A stretch of 48,778 nucleotides of DNA from Pyrinomonadaceae bacterium (GCA_013003215.1 JABDKD010000077.1:1-48778); one strand, 5' to 3'; numbered from the stretch's first letter, positions 8,901-17,664 are shown. Program-made: numbers and translations. Notes: generated by a model from the letters alone, not told the origin.

Positions 8901-9355
8901 TCGGACTCCTTCTTTCTTACAACGAGCACAGAACAGGGTGCGTGGTGAACTACTGAATCAGACACTGATCCCAGTAATAATCGTTCCCATCGGTTATAAC
9001 CATGCGAGCCCATTACGATGAGGTCCGCTCCGAATTCCTCGGCTTCCTCAACGATCTGGCGCTCAGGAGAGCCGATTGCTGTCTTTGATTCAATTGCGGT
9101 GGATTCATCCGAAATCAGGGACCGTGCACTTGCTACGGTTTCTTTTAGTGCTTCTTCGGCGGCCTTTCTTGCCGCTTCTTCAAGCTCTGCAGTATTTGTC
9201 ACCATCCCTGAATAGATGTCATGGGCGAATGGGAGCGCCATATCAATTACTGTCAAGATTCTGACCTGTGAAATGTTTGGATGATTGAGCGCTCCTAGCA
9301 TATCCATAGCCTCGTCACTCTCTTCCGTTCCGTCGGTTGCGAGTAGAACTTTCAT
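8897..9355 (-). CDS. Universal stress protein (UspA family), ATP-binding type
   Basis: 152 aa single-domain Usp fold. Begins KVLLATDGTEES and ends with the ATP-binding signature GSHGYNRWERLLLGSVS (the G-2x-G-9x-GS pattern), then the strand SVLVV. The middle is a long Ala/Glu-rich helix. AAGGAG lies 7 nt before the ATG. First gene of a coupled three-gene operon with the hydrolase and DUF402 genes. Confidence 0.93.
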   Translation of the reverse strand: MKVLLATDGTEESDEAMDMLGALNHPNISQVRILTVIDMALPFAHDIYSGMVTNTAELEEAARKAAEEALKETVASARSLISDESTAIESKTAIGSPERQIVEEAEEFGADLIVMGSHGYNRWERLLLGSVSDSVVHHAPCSVLVVRKKESD

Positions 9356-9434
9356 TTTTAAACTCCTTGTCCAACAATATCGTTCGCGGGGTTACCGGCA
9401 AAGGCACGTATGGATAAATCAATAACGTGTCGAG

Positions 9435-9463
9435 ATTAGTCCAGCTTATAGGGCCCTAGTCAA
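9435..9463 (-). promoter_or_regulatory. Promoter of the uspA operon
   Basis: Minus-strand TTGACT (9458-9463), 17-nt spacer, ACTAAT (9435-9440), about 80 nt before the uspA ATG. The -35 is followed by the palindrome AGGGCCCT (9450-9457). The same 15-nt block recurs with one change in the promoter of the PqqD-domain gene (32562-32576). Confidence 0.45.
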
Positions 9464-9901
9464 TCAGATGATCTCTTCGGAATGCTCCTTGAGATTTTCC
9501 GAAAGCCGTCCAAGAAGCAGGCCTGTCATGATTATTTCAGGTTCACTCATCCCGGCCGAGGCTGCAGCCCCGATCTCCGCATTACATTTTTTAATTATCG
9601 GTTCCTTTTTGCGGCCCGGCCCGGTTAGAGAGACGACGTTGATTCGTTTGTCCTTCTTCGATAGTGAAAGGGAGACAAGGCCATCGTCAACCAGGTTTTC
9701 AATCAGTTTCTTTACGGTGGGGCCGGAAATGTCCAGAAGTCGACCGATATCGGCCTGGGAAAGGTCTCCGTATTCGATTAGCACTGAAAGAACCCGTACC
9801 TGTCCCGAGTGAAGTCCGGATGCCTTAAACACGCGGGTTCTTGCCTTACGCATCGCAAGTGCAACTTCCTCGAGCTTGCTTACCAGTTCCTCCCTAAACA
9901 T
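9464..9901 (-). CDS. MarR family transcriptional regulator
   Basis: 145 aa. Helix, then the winged-helix reader: LSQADIGRLLDISGPTVKKLIENLVDDGLV (residues about 48-77) followed by the wing KKDKRINVVSLT and a C-terminal dimerisation helix. Dimeric repressor of the MarR type, ligand unknown. The start codon lies at the edge of a 28-bp palindrome, so autorepression is likely. There is no Shine-Dalgarno upstream; an AGGGAGG lies just after the ATG, so the message may be leaderless or the start slightly further in. Divergent from the pirin gene, its probable target. Confidence 0.88.
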   Translation of the reverse strand: MFREELVSKLEEVALAMRKARTRVFKASGLHSGQVRVLSVLIEYGDLSQADIGRLLDISGPTVKKLIENLVDDGLVSLSLSKKDKRINVVSLTGPGRKKEPIIKKCNAEIGAAASAGMSEPEIIMTGLLLGRLSENLKEHSEEII

Positions 9902-9943
9902 AATTTCATTAGCATGCTAACGAAATTATGCTGAGTTAGCTAA
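9901..9943. promoter_or_regulatory. MarR-type operator: 28-bp palindrome plus a second half-site
   Basis: 9901-9928 is an inverted repeat centred between 9914 and 9915 (arms read TAATTTC-A/G-TTAGCA) with a single mismatch pair. A second, shorter palindrome TTAGCTAA follows at 9936-9943. It sits between the divergent marR and pirin starts, overlapping the marR start codon, so one bound dimer could block both genes. Confidence 0.7.
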
Positions 9944-9971
9944 TCGATTTCAAAAATAATAAAATAAGCTT

Positions 9972-10838
9972 ATGCATAAAGCGCTAAAGCACCGTGGAAT
10001 TAAGCGTTTATGGGCCCCAATGGTGACCACTGACGGAGCGGGAGTTACGCTCCGCAGGTCGATTGGAACTGGAACCGTAAGCCACCTGGACCCGTTCTTG
10101 TTGTTTGATCATTTTGGATCAAGCAACCCCGAAGAATATATTGCGGGCTTTCCTATGCATCCTCACCGGGGAATCCAAACGGTGACATATATGCTTAAAG
10201 GGAAGATAAGACACCGTGATTCCGTAGGGAACTCCGGGGTGATCGAGGCGGGAGGAGTTCAATGGATGACTGCGGGTTCAGGTATTCTGCATGAAGAAAT
10301 GCCGGAAATGACCGAGGGCCGGCTTGAGGGATTTCAGTTGTGGGTGAATCTTCGTTCGAATGAGAAAATGTCGGAACCCGGCTACCAGGAATTCTCTGCA
10401 GTAGACGTGCCGTTGGAACGCGCTGGTGATGGGGTCAAGGTAAAGGTAATTGCCGGTAAATTCGATGGCCTTGAGGGGCCCGTCCGAGGAGTGTCCGGCG
10501 CTCCTGCCTATTTCGATATTTCGATTAAGGGGAATAAGGCATTCGAATTCGAACTTAGAGGTGACCGCGCAGTGTTTGGGTATGTATATCGCGGAGGGCT
10601 CAAGATTGAGTCTTTTGATGACAATGAAGCGCAGGCGCCGGAGGCCTTGGAATTTAAGTCCGGCGGTGATGCAATTTCGCTGCGTGCGACAGAAGATGGT
10701 GCGTCGGTACTAGTGATTGCGGGAAGCCCCATAAGAGAGCCTATTGCGCGGTACGGCCCATTTGTCATGAACACAGAAGAAGAAATAAAAGCGACTCTTG
10801 AGGAATTACGAAACGGGACATTCATTAAGGACGATTGA
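9972..10838 (+). CDS. Pirin family protein
   Basis: 288 aa bicupin. The metal-binding N-terminal cupin carries MHPHRGIQTVTYM and GSGILHEEMPE (the His/His/His/Glu set). The C-terminal cupin is more diverged. Family members act as quercetin 2,3-dioxygenases or redox-responsive partners; which applies here is not visible. Divergent from marR across the palindromic operator, so probably MarR-controlled. A small helical protein gene follows after 4 nt. Confidence 0.92.
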   Translation: MHKALKHRGIKRLWAPMVTTDGAGVTLRRSIGTGTVSHLDPFLLFDHFGSSNPEEYIAGFPMHPHRGIQTVTYMLKGKIRHRDSVGNSGVIEAGGVQWMTAGSGILHEEMPEMTEGRLEGFQLWVNLRSNEKMSEPGYQEFSAVDVPLERAGDGVKVKVIAGKFDGLEGPVRGVSGAPAYFDISIKGNKAFEFELRGDRAVFGYVYRGGLKIESFDDNEAQAPEALEFKSGGDAISLRATEDGASVLVIAGSPIREPIARYGPFVMNTEEEIKATLEELRNGTFIKDD

Positions 10839-10842
10839 ACAG

Positions 10843-11235
10843 ATGGACAGGGAATTCGAGAAAAGCATTGCCGAATTGAGAGAGGCTAGAAACAAACTAC
10901 TTAGTTTCCATAAGATTCTTATTGACCGGGAGCGAAAAGACCTCGAAAGGGCGTCCGGCGGCATCACTGCCGGACAATTCCTGAATCTTTTGATGACGGA
11001 CGAGAGATTTGAATGGCTTCGCACGATTTCAAAACTAGTGGTCCGGATTGATGAGGCGTTTGAACTGGACGATGGAATGCCGGAGGAACTCGTGATCAAA
11101 TTCCGCCGTGAAATTGTCGCGATGTTCGATGAAACTGAAAATAACATCGAGTTTAAGGGATTCGTTTCAGAACGAATGCAAGGGTTACCGGATGCGGATG
11201 CACTACGTCAGGAAATAAGGGCCTTGATTAATTAG
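10843..11235 (+). CDS. Hypothetical helical protein co-transcribed with pirin
   Basis: 130 aa, not recognised. ATG at 10843, 4 nt after the pirin stop, with AAGGA about 12 nt upstream. The frame is open further up, but that part overlaps pirin. Sequence is almost all predicted helix: charged, coiled-coil-like DREFEKSIAELREARNKLL, then RERKDLERASGG, GQFLNLLMTDERFEWLRTISKLVV and an acidic linker. No membrane segment or signal peptide. Position implies the same MarR-regulated unit as pirin. Confidence 0.7.
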   Translation: MDREFEKSIAELREARNKLLSFHKILIDRERKDLERASGGITAGQFLNLLMTDERFEWLRTISKLVVRIDEAFELDDGMPEELVIKFRREIVAMFDETENNIEFKGFVSERMQGLPDADALRQEIRALIN

Positions 11236-11236
11236 G

Positions 11237-11261
11237 AAAGGGCGCCTCGGGGCGCCCCTTT
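11237..11261. terminator. Bidirectional terminator between convergent units
   Basis: GGCGCC (11241-11246), TCGG loop, GGCGCC (11251-11256), extended by AAAG/CTTT arms with one bulged C. It starts 2 nt after one stop and ends 4 nt before the stop of the aldolase gene, so it can serve both. Confidence 0.8.
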
Positions 11262-11264
11262 GAT

Positions 11265-11915
11265 TTAGCTTCTGCCGCTGTTCTTCCAGTCCGCAAGAAA
11301 GGCATCGAGCCCCTTGTCAGTAAGGGGATGTTTAACGATCTTCTTGAATACGCCGAACGGGACAGTCGCGACATCAGCGCCGGCGAGCGCTGATTCAACG
11401 ATATGCATCGGATGGCGGATGCTTGCTGCAAGGACCTCGGTTTCGAACCCGTAATTGTCGTAGATCAACACGATGTCACGAATCAACTGCATTCCATCCT
11501 GAGAGAGGTCATCGAGGCGCCCTATGAACGGAGAGATATAGGCCGCTCCCGCCTTTGCTGCTAGCAATGCCTGCATTGATGAAAAACAAAGCGTAACATT
11601 TACCTTGATATTCTCTTCTGCAAATATCCTTGTCGCCTTGAGGCCGTCCCATGTGAGTGGGCACTTGATCACAACGTTCGACGCGATTTTCGCCAATTCA
11701 CGCCCCTCGCTAAGCATTCCTTCGGTGTCTAGCGCAGTAACTTCCGCGGATACGTCACCGTCAATCACATCGCAGATCTCCGCAATTCTTTCCTTGAAAT
11801 CGATATCTCCTTCTTTCGCGACTAGAGACGGATTCGTCGTTACTCCATCCACGAGTCCCAGTTCAGCAGCCTCTTTGATCTCTTCCAAGTTGGCAGTGTC
11901 TACAAAAAATTTCAT
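11265..11915 (-). CDS. fsa: Transaldolase-like fructose-6-phosphate aldolase
   Basis: 216 aa, the short TalC/FSA class rather than the 320-aa classical transaldolase. TIM-barrel start [21 protein letters not shown], Schiff-base lysine in VVIKCPLT, then [17 protein letters not shown] and [10 protein letters not shown]. Either transaldolase or fructose-6-phosphate aldolase activity is possible; the family cannot be split from sequence alone. ATG overlaps the upstream stop as ATGA, with GAGGAG just before it inside the preceding gene. Confidence 0.9.
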   Translation of the reverse strand: MKFFVDTANLEEIKEAAELGLVDGVTTNPSLVAKEGDIDFKERIAEICDVIDGDVSAEVTALDTEGMLSEGRELAKIASNVVIKCPLTWDGLKATRIFAEENIKVNVTLCFSSMQALLAAKAGAAYISPFIGRLDDLSQDGMQLIRDIVLIYDNYGFETEVLAASIRHPMHIVESALAGADVATVPFGVFKKIVKHPLTDKGLDAFLADWKNSGRS

Positions 11916-12700
11916 ATTCTCCTCTTAGAAACAGTCTGTTCTACAGGGTTCTTTAACGTACCGATGCCTTCAATCGTAACTTCGCATATGTCGCCCGGAT
12001 TAAGTTTGGAAACTCCTGAGGGTGTGCCTGTCGCAATCAGATCGCCAGGCAAAAGTGTCATTTGATTTGAAATGTACCGCAACAAATAGGGAATATCAAA
12101 TACCATCTGCGAGGTCCGTCCGGATTGCTTCTTCTGACCGTTTACAAACACCTCGACTGTTACATCTTTAGTATCAAGTTCAGTTTCTATATATGGACCG
12201 ACAGGGCAAAATGTGTCAAAAGACTTCGAACGGGTGAACTGGATGTCGGCGCGCTGCAGATCCCTCGCAGTGACGTCATTCAGGCAGGTATAACCGAATA
12301 TGTAGTCATCGGGACTTACGTCATCAGCAAGCTTTGAAGCCTTGCGTCCGATAACGATACCGAGCTCGCCTTCGTGTTCTACCAACTCCGACTGACGAGG
12401 AAGGGAAATCGAATCACCATTCGATATGACTGAAGAGGGTGCCTTTAGAAAAAGCAAAGGCTTTGATGGCAATTCATTTCCAAGCTCTTCAGCGTGCGCG
12501 GCATAGTTACGGCCGACACAGACAATTTTTGAAGGCTCAACGCACGGAAGAAGCTTTGGCGCGGACGCCAGGTCTTCAAAATGCGAGACATTGAGATATC
12601 CGGGATATTCAGGATCCAGAATTGCCTTTTCCGCTGTGCCGTCATCGGAAAGCCGAAAAAAGAATGACTCGTTGTCTGCAAAACCTCGAAAGAGTTTCAT
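11912..12700 (-). CDS. Fumarylacetoacetate hydrolase (FAHD1-like) family protein
   Basis: 262 aa. C-terminal FAH domain with [14 protein letters not shown], the metal ligands in [12 protein letters not shown], the metal Asp in NDVTARDLQ, then [15 protein letters not shown]. The N-terminal 60 residues form the small lid domain. Relatives act as acylpyruvase/oxaloacetate decarboxylase or hydroxyheptadienedioate isomerase; substrate not decidable. Overlaps both neighbours by ATGA, so tightly coupled to the Fn3 lipoprotein and the aldolase. Confidence 0.9.
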   Translation of the reverse strand: MKLFRGFADNESFFFRLSDDGTAEKAILDPEYPGYLNVSHFEDLASAPKLLPCVEPSKIVCVGRNYAAHAEELGNELPSKPLLFLKAPSSVISNGDSISLPRQSELVEHEGELGIVIGRKASKLADDVSPDDYIFGYTCLNDVTARDLQRADIQFTRSKSFDTFCPVGPYIETELDTKDVTVEVFVNGQKKQSGRTSQMVFDIPYLLRYISNQMTLLPGDLIATGTPSGVSKLNPGDICEVTIEGIGTLKNPVEQTVSKRRI

Positions 12701-13773
12701 AGTGCAGTGTCGGAAACCACAATCGAGGGGGCACTCACGTTTCCGGCGTTATCAAGAGCGACAACATAGTAATAATAGACAACGTTTGCGACAACATCGC
12801 GGTCCTGAAAAGTATTCGTCTTCATAGGTTCGCGTGTCACGAGATCCCATTCGGCTTTAGGTCTGTTCGGATCAGTTGAGCGATAGACTTTGTATCCAAC
12901 CACATCATCCTCAAGATTAAAGGCGAAAAACAAAGAAATAACAGACGGAGCGGAAGCAACCGTTAGCGCATCCGGCGCAGCAGGTTTGAAGGTGTCGAGT
13001 GGTGATGCTTCGACGGTCTCGGAACCAAAGGACTCTACCGATTCAGCATTTCTTCCAAGAGAAACCGTCCGGACAAAGTACAGGTATTTTTCCCCAAATG
13101 AGAAATCCGGATCGTTGAACTCGCTTGCTGTGTGTGGGTTTTTGTTTAGAAGGCCCGGCGTTCCACCAGCTGTCACCCTATAGATGTTGTAGCCGATAAT
13201 GTTTGCAGGCGTCGTACCGTCCAGATTCGAGACGGGAGGGGTCCATTCCAGCTTTATGGCATCCTGCGAGACAATTGCCTTAACATCAGCTGGCGCAAGC
13301 GCTACGTTCGATGCCGGTTCGATCAGGAAGAAATTAGAAAACGCAGCCTTCTGTCCTGACTCGTTCGCGAACCGTATCGCGTACCTGAGACGTACCTTTT
13401 GACCGAATATCTGGAGTTTATCGGAATAGATCTTGGTTTTGAGACTGAAGTCAGAATCGTCGACCTTTATAGATCCGATCAAGGTGCTTCGCGAGGCGAA
13501 TTCTTCCTCAGTTAAGGAAAGGGGATCATTAAGTTTTTCAACGAGCCTGTAAACATCGACTCTGGAAATCCGCAGCGTGCTGCCTGAGCCGGCGTTTCTC
13601 GCCGGCATCCGCCATGCCAGGTCGATACGATCCCCCATTTGCTGACCGTTGATCTCAACCCTTTGAATTACGCGTTCAACAGGGGCGCGCGGCGGTTTAC
13701 GTTTTCCACAGGTGGAAAAGACTGCCGTCAGCAGGAGCGCTGCCATACATATATAAAACCGCCGTTTCGGCAT
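12697..13773 (-). CDS. Fibronectin type III domain lipoprotein
   Basis: 358 aa. Short signal sequence (PKRRFYICMAALLLTAVFST) ending at Cys22, a weak lipobox, then the Pro-rich linker GKRKPPRAP. The rest resembles tandem Fn3-like beta sandwiches: paired IDLAWRMP / IKLEWTPP strands, GYNIYRV, GYKVYRSTDP and YYYYVVALDNAGNVS. Likely anchored to the inner or outer membrane with the domains in the periplasm; partner unknown. ATGA overlap with the FAH gene; a perfect 18-bp palindrome lies 13 nt before its start. Confidence 0.8.
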   Translation of the reverse strand: MPKRRFYICMAALLLTAVFSTCGKRKPPRAPVERVIQRVEINGQQMGDRIDLAWRMPARNAGSGSTLRISRVDVYRLVEKLNDPLSLTEEEFASRSTLIGSIKVDDSDFSLKTKIYSDKLQIFGQKVRLRYAIRFANESGQKAAFSNFFLIEPASNVALAPADVKAIVSQDAIKLEWTPPVSNLDGTTPANIIGYNIYRVTAGGTPGLLNKNPHTASEFNDPDFSFGEKYLYFVRTVSLGRNAESVESFGSETVEASPLDTFKPAAPDALTVASAPSVISLFFAFNLEDDVVGYKVYRSTDPNRPKAEWDLVTREPMKTNTFQDRDVVANVVYYYYVVALDNAGNVSAPSIVVSDTAL

Positions 13774-13786
13774 AAAACAAGTGTTT

Positions 13787-13804
13787 AACGCTTAATTAAG
13801 CGTT
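13787..13804. repeat. Perfect 18-bp palindrome upstream of the Fn3 lipoprotein gene
   Basis: AACGCTTAATTAAGCGTT, fully symmetrical, followed by a second short inverted repeat (CGTTT/AAACG around 13801-13813). It lies in the 50-nt gap between hslU and the lipoprotein gene. It could be an operator or a hairpin after hslU; there is no strong T-run next to it. Confidence 0.6.
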
Positions 13805-13823
13805 TCTTAAACGAGTGTATAGC

Positions 13824-15239
13824 TTAAAGTATATATTGCCTTAGGTTCTGATCCTTGATGAGGCCTTCCAGCCTGTCCTTCACATACTCGGAGTCGATTA
13901 CCTGGTGCTTTTCTTCGAGTTCGTCACCAAGAAAACTTATTTCCTCGAGTAAGTTTTCAAGCAATGTATGGAGGCGTCTGGCCCCTATATCTTCGGTTGA
14001 GCGATTAATTTCAACTGTCATGTTTGCGAGCTCGGAGATCGCATCTTCCTTGAATTCGAGTGTGATCCCCTCGGTCTTAAGCAGTGCTTGGTACTGCTTA
14101 ATCAAGGAGTTCTTAGGCTGTATAAGAATTCGCTTAAAGTCTTCAAGTGTTAAGGACTCGAGTTCAACACGGATGGGAAATCGCCCCTGAAGCTCCGGAA
14201 TCAGGTCGGATGGCTTCGACACGTGGAATGCGCCGGCGGCAACAAATAGAATATGTTCAGTGTTTACCATTCCGTATCGCGTATTTACTGTCGTGCCTTC
14301 CACAATTGGTAGGAGATCTCTTTGCACGCCTTCCCGGGAAACTTCCGGTCCCGACCCGGCGGCTTCTTTCCCTGCGATCTTGTCGATCTCATCTAGAAAG
14401 ATAAAGCCGGAATTCTCAACCTTGTCGATCGCGATTCGGGTTATCTCCTCCATATCGATCAGGTTTTCCTGTTCTTCCCTGATCATATACGCACGCGCCT
14501 CAGATATCTTCATTCTTCGACGTACAGTTTTAGACGGGAACAGGTTTCCGAACATGTCGCCAAAATTGACGCCCATGTCATCCATTCCCTGACCACCGAC
14601 AAAGTCAATCATCCGTCCCGAGCGGTCCTGGGCTTCCACCTCGACAACACGGTCTTCCAAATCCCCGTTTTGCAGTTGCTTGCGAAGCTTTTCGCGGGTT
14701 CGGTTGAGGCTGGGCTTTGGAGGTTCTCCGATGTAATCGATCGTATTATCGAGATCCTCCGAATCATCTGTACCGGAAGACGGGAGGAGCATATTGAGGA
14801 GATCGTCCTCGACATTTTGTTCGGCGCGGTCACGGACATCCTCAAATGCTTTTTGTTTTGTCAGGTCAATCGCAACGTCCGTCAATTCGCGAACCATGCT
14901 TTCGACATCTCTTCCGACGTACCCGACTTCGGTGAATTTGGATGCTTCGATCTTTATAAACGGAGAATCCGCAAGGTTCGCCAGTCTCCGGGCGATCTCG
15001 GTTTTTCCAATTCCAGTCGAGCCAATCATGAGTATGTTCTTAGGCAGGACATCTCTCGCCAACTCTTTAGGGAGTTTCTGTCTTCGGATTCGGTTACGAA
15101 GCGCTATCGCAACCGCCCGTTTGGCCGCATCTTGCCCGACTACATACTTATCGAGCTCGGTAACGATCTGCCTTGGGGTCAAATCATCGAGCTTGAGGGG
15201 CTCTTCCGCTGTTTTTTCACCACTTAAAAGGATTGCCAT
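13824..15239 (-). CDS. hslU: ATP-dependent protease ATPase subunit HslU
   Basis: Unfoldase ring that feeds substrates to HslV. 471 aa. Opening LTPRQIVTELDKYVVGQ, Walker A GSTGIGKT, the I-domain (residues about 110-240), Walker B FIFLDEIDKIA, sensor region, and the C-terminal LRQYIL tail that docks in HslV. Start codon shares one base with the hslV stop (TAATG), so the pair is coupled. Confidence 0.97.
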   Translation of the reverse strand: MAILLSGEKTAEEPLKLDDLTPRQIVTELDKYVVGQDAAKRAVAIALRNRIRRQKLPKELARDVLPKNILMIGSTGIGKTEIARRLANLADSPFIKIEASKFTEVGYVGRDVESMVRELTDVAIDLTKQKAFEDVRDRAEQNVEDDLLNMLLPSSGTDDSEDLDNTIDYIGEPPKPSLNRTREKLRKQLQNGDLEDRVVEVEAQDRSGRMIDFVGGQGMDDMGVNFGDMFGNLFPSKTVRRRMKISEARAYMIREEQENLIDMEEITRIAIDKVENSGFIFLDEIDKIAGKEAAGSGPEVSREGVQRDLLPIVEGTTVNTRYGMVNTEHILFVAAGAFHVSKPSDLIPELQGRFPIRVELESLTLEDFKRILIQPKNSLIKQYQALLKTEGITLEFKEDAISELANMTVEINRSTEDIGARRLHTLLENLLEEISFLGDELEEKHQVIDSEYVKDRLEGLIKDQNLRQYIL

Positions 15240-15790
15240 TAAATTTCTTCCAAAACGATATCGGTATTAGTGTAAACACATATCTGACCCGCAATTTCTA
15301 GAGACTTACGCGCGATTTCCTGAGCTCCGAGATCTGTGTTTTCGATCAGGGCTCTAGCTGCGGCGGTCGCGTACATACTGCCTGAACCCACTGAAAGAAG
15401 CCCATCATCCGTAGCGATAACATCGCCGTTACCCGATACGAGGAAAGCGTCGGTCTGATCCGCCACGATCATCATCGCTTCCAGATGACGTAAGTATTTG
15501 TCAGTACGCCAGTCTTTGGCCAATTCTATCGACGAACGTTCCAACTGGCCTTGATATTGCTCTAGTTTCGCCTCGAAGCGCGTAAGCAGTGTAAAAGCAT
15601 CGCCCGTTGCGCCCGCGAAACCTACAATTACCTTGCCTTCGAAGATTCTGCGGACCTTTTTTGCGTTTGCCTTGATCACGGTGTCACCAAGCGTTACCTG
15701 GCCGTCACCTGCCATCGCGGTATCCCCGTCTTTTTTGACGAGAATTACTGTGGTTGAACGGATTTCCGTTCTATTGGAGTCAACATTCAT
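15239..15790 (-). CDS. hslV: ATP-dependent protease proteolytic subunit HslV
   Basis: Threonine peptidase of the proteasome-like HslVU complex. The catalytic N-terminal Thr is in RSTTVILV; from the ATG at 15790 this gives a 12-residue propeptide and 183 aa overall, normal for the family. The frame is open to a TTG at 15820 but that codon has no ribosome-binding site. GDGQVTLGD and the Gly-rich [20 protein letters not shown] are present. Divergent from the NamZ-like gene. Confidence 0.94.
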   Translation of the reverse strand: MNVDSNRTEIRSTTVILVKKDGDTAMAGDGQVTLGDTVIKANAKKVRRIFEGKVIVGFAGATGDAFTLLTRFEAKLEQYQGQLERSSIELAKDWRTDKYLRHLEAMMIVADQTDAFLVSGNGDVIATDDGLLSVGSGSMYATAAARALIENTDLGAQEIARKSLEIAGQICVYTNTDIVLEEI

Positions 15791-16022
15791 ATAGTGCCTA
15801 AATGATAGATGTTTCGCCAAAAATGCTCAAACAGGAAAGGCCTTACATGATTTGTTTGAGTGCAAAAAACTGCGTAAGATGTAGCCTTGTGTCAGGATGA
15901 AGGGATTTTGTGAGTTCTGGCGGATGTCCGGTTTGGAAAATGACGCCGGATTGGTTAAATGGCTAGGTTGTAAGGGCTCAACTCGGCGATATACGGTATT
16001 TAGGTTATAGATGAAGTAAGGC
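15791..16022. other. Divergent intergenic region hslV / NamZ-like gene
   Basis: Must hold both promoters. I see no clear pair of hexamers. A 37-codon frame (15897-16010, +) exists but has no ribosome-binding site and reads as chance. Confidence 0.3.
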
Positions 16023-17222
16023 ATGGCAAATGTTGCAAAAAAAAAAGTTAACATCTCTTTAGGAATCGAGAGATTCTTGGACGGACCTGCCAACTACGTG
16101 AAGCCCGGCGAGAGGCTTGGCTTGATCTGTAACCAGGCAACTGTTGATCGAGGTTTTCGTTCGGCGGCAGACCTCTTTTTTGAGGTTGATGATCTGAATT
16201 TGACAACGCTTTTTGGACCTCAGCATGGGATAAGGGGTGACGTGCAGGACAATATGGTGGAAACCGGCCATGCGAAAGATCCTAAGACGGGATTGCCGGT
16301 CTATTCCCTTTATAGCGAAACCCGCGAACCAAGCGAAGAGATGCTGCGTGATTTGGATACCCTTGTGTTTGATCTACAGGATATCGGCGGCAGGGTTTAT
16401 ACATTCATCTACACCATGGCATTCGCAATGAAGGCCTGCGCGAATTTCGGTAAAAGATTTGTGGTTCTTGACCGGCCCAACCCTATCAACGGGAAGAATG
16501 TAGAAGGAGACATGCTTGAAAAAGGACATGAGTCCTTTGTAGGGCAGTTTCCGATTCCGATGCGGCATGGAATGACGGTCGGGGAACTTGCGTCCATGTT
16601 TAACAAGAGTTTCGGCATCGATTGTGAACTTGAGGTTGTCCCGATGTCAGGCTGGAATCGTCAGCTTTATTTGGACGAAACCGATGTCCCTTGGGTAATG
16701 CCGTCACCAAATATGCCGACCGTTGACACTGCGATGGTGTTCCCGGGAACAGTTTATCTGGAAGGGACAGAAGTATCTGAGGGGAGGGGGACCACCAAAC
16801 CGTTTGAAATGATTGGTGCACCCTATATTGAACCGGAGGCGTTCGCAGATCATCTGAACTCTCTGGGGCTTCCGGGCGTATACTTCCGGGCGACGGTTTT
16901 CATGCCGAGTTTTCAGAAATTTGCCGGAGAGCCCTGCGGTGGGGTCTTTCTGCATGTGACTGACCGGGATTCCTTTAGGCCGGTTATCACGGGAATTGCC
17001 ATTATCAAGGTTATTATTGAGAACTTTGGAGAGGAGTTTCAATGGAAACAAGGAGCGTATGAGTACGAATTTGACAGGAATCCGTTCGATGTCATTGCCG
17101 GCAATGAATCGCTTAGAGACCATCTTGAAACCGGATCTGATTTACAGGTGATTGAGGACTCCTGGTCAAAGGACGAAGAAGAGTTCGAGAGGATAAGAAG
17201 TGAATACTTGATCTATGAGTAA
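16023..17222 (+). CDS. DUF1343 protein, exo-beta-N-acetylmuramidase NamZ-like
   Basis: 399 aa. The pattern LGLICNQATVD, LFGPQHGIRGD, DLQDIGGRVYTFIYTM, VVLDRPNPI and the C-terminal FDVIAGNESLRD is that of DUF1343. The Bacillus subtilis member NamZ removes terminal MurNAc from peptidoglycan fragments. Unlike many relatives it has no signal peptide: the N-terminus (ANVAKKKVNISLGIERFLDG) enters the catalytic domain directly, suggesting cytoplasmic muropeptide recycling. Weak ribosome-binding site. Confidence 0.88.
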   Translation: MANVAKKKVNISLGIERFLDGPANYVKPGERLGLICNQATVDRGFRSAADLFFEVDDLNLTTLFGPQHGIRGDVQDNMVETGHAKDPKTGLPVYSLYSETREPSEEMLRDLDTLVFDLQDIGGRVYTFIYTMAFAMKACANFGKRFVVLDRPNPINGKNVEGDMLEKGHESFVGQFPIPMRHGMTVGELASMFNKSFGIDCELEVVPMSGWNRQLYLDETDVPWVMPSPNMPTVDTAMVFPGTVYLEGTEVSEGRGTTKPFEMIGAPYIEPEAFADHLNSLGLPGVYFRATVFMPSFQKFAGEPCGGVFLHVTDRDSFRPVITGIAIIKVIIENFGEEFQWKQGAYEYEFDRNPFDVIAGNESLRDHLETGSDLQVIEDSWSKDEEEFERIRSEYLIYE

Positions 17223-17238
17223 TCGCTAATGTGACTTC

Positions 17239-17265
17239 TTAGATGTCGGCACGCCGACAGCTGAG
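17239..17265. repeat. Dispersed palindromic (REP-like) repeat, copy 2
   Basis: Core GTCGGCACGCCGAC (17245-17258) flanked by TTAGAT and, two bases later, CTGAG. In inverted orientation it matches 5893-5919 at 25 of 27 positions. Located between the NamZ-like gene and the next small membrane protein. Confidence 0.7.
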
Positions 17266-17283
17266 AAAAGACTTGAAGATTTT

Positions 17284-17664
17284 ATGCAAAACAGTGTTTT
17301 GGTTGCGATCGCAGCCTGGTTATTCCCGGGGGCAGGGCATGCCCTAAAAGGTAGTTGGACAAAAGCGATAGTTGTCGGTGGAGTTGTTTGGACAATGTTC
17401 GCGGTGGCGATTGTGAGCGGCGGAGCTTATTACCCCGGCCTTGAGTGGGAAGAAGGACAGCTGTTATACCTCCTTAACGTATTCGCGAGACTTGGGAATG
17501 TCTTTGGGGCCATGATTAGCTGGACTCTCAGCATGAATCCTCCCCCAAATGTGGCTGAATGGGCCACCTTTGAGTACGGCGGGCGGCTTCTGGAGGTCGC
17601 AGGGCTTGTGAATTACCTTGCTGTGTTTGACGCGCTTGGTTTTACGGGAGGCGATGAAGAATGA
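17284..17664 (+). CDS. Small membrane protein, DUF6677-like
   Basis: 126 aa. Starts with a membrane helix containing AAWLFPGAGHALKGSWTKA, followed by VGGVVWTMFAVAIVSGGAYY and a C-terminal amphipathic/membrane segment (EVAGLVNYLAVFDALGF). The W-L-x-P-G-A-G-H opening recalls DUF6677-type proteins; function unknown. Ends ATGA into a 56-aa membrane protein gene, then recO. Confidence 0.6.
   Translation: MQNSVLVAIAAWLFPGAGHALKGSWTKAIVVGGVVWTMFAVAIVSGGAYYPGLEWEEGQLLYLLNVFARLGNVFGAMISWTLSMNPPPNVAEWATFEYGGRLLEVAGLVNYLAVFDALGFTGGDEE

Noticed and set aside
15897-16010. 37-codon plus-strand frame between hslV and the NamZ-like gene
   Set aside because: No ribosome-binding site, no recognisable features, and it occupies the only space for two divergent promoters.
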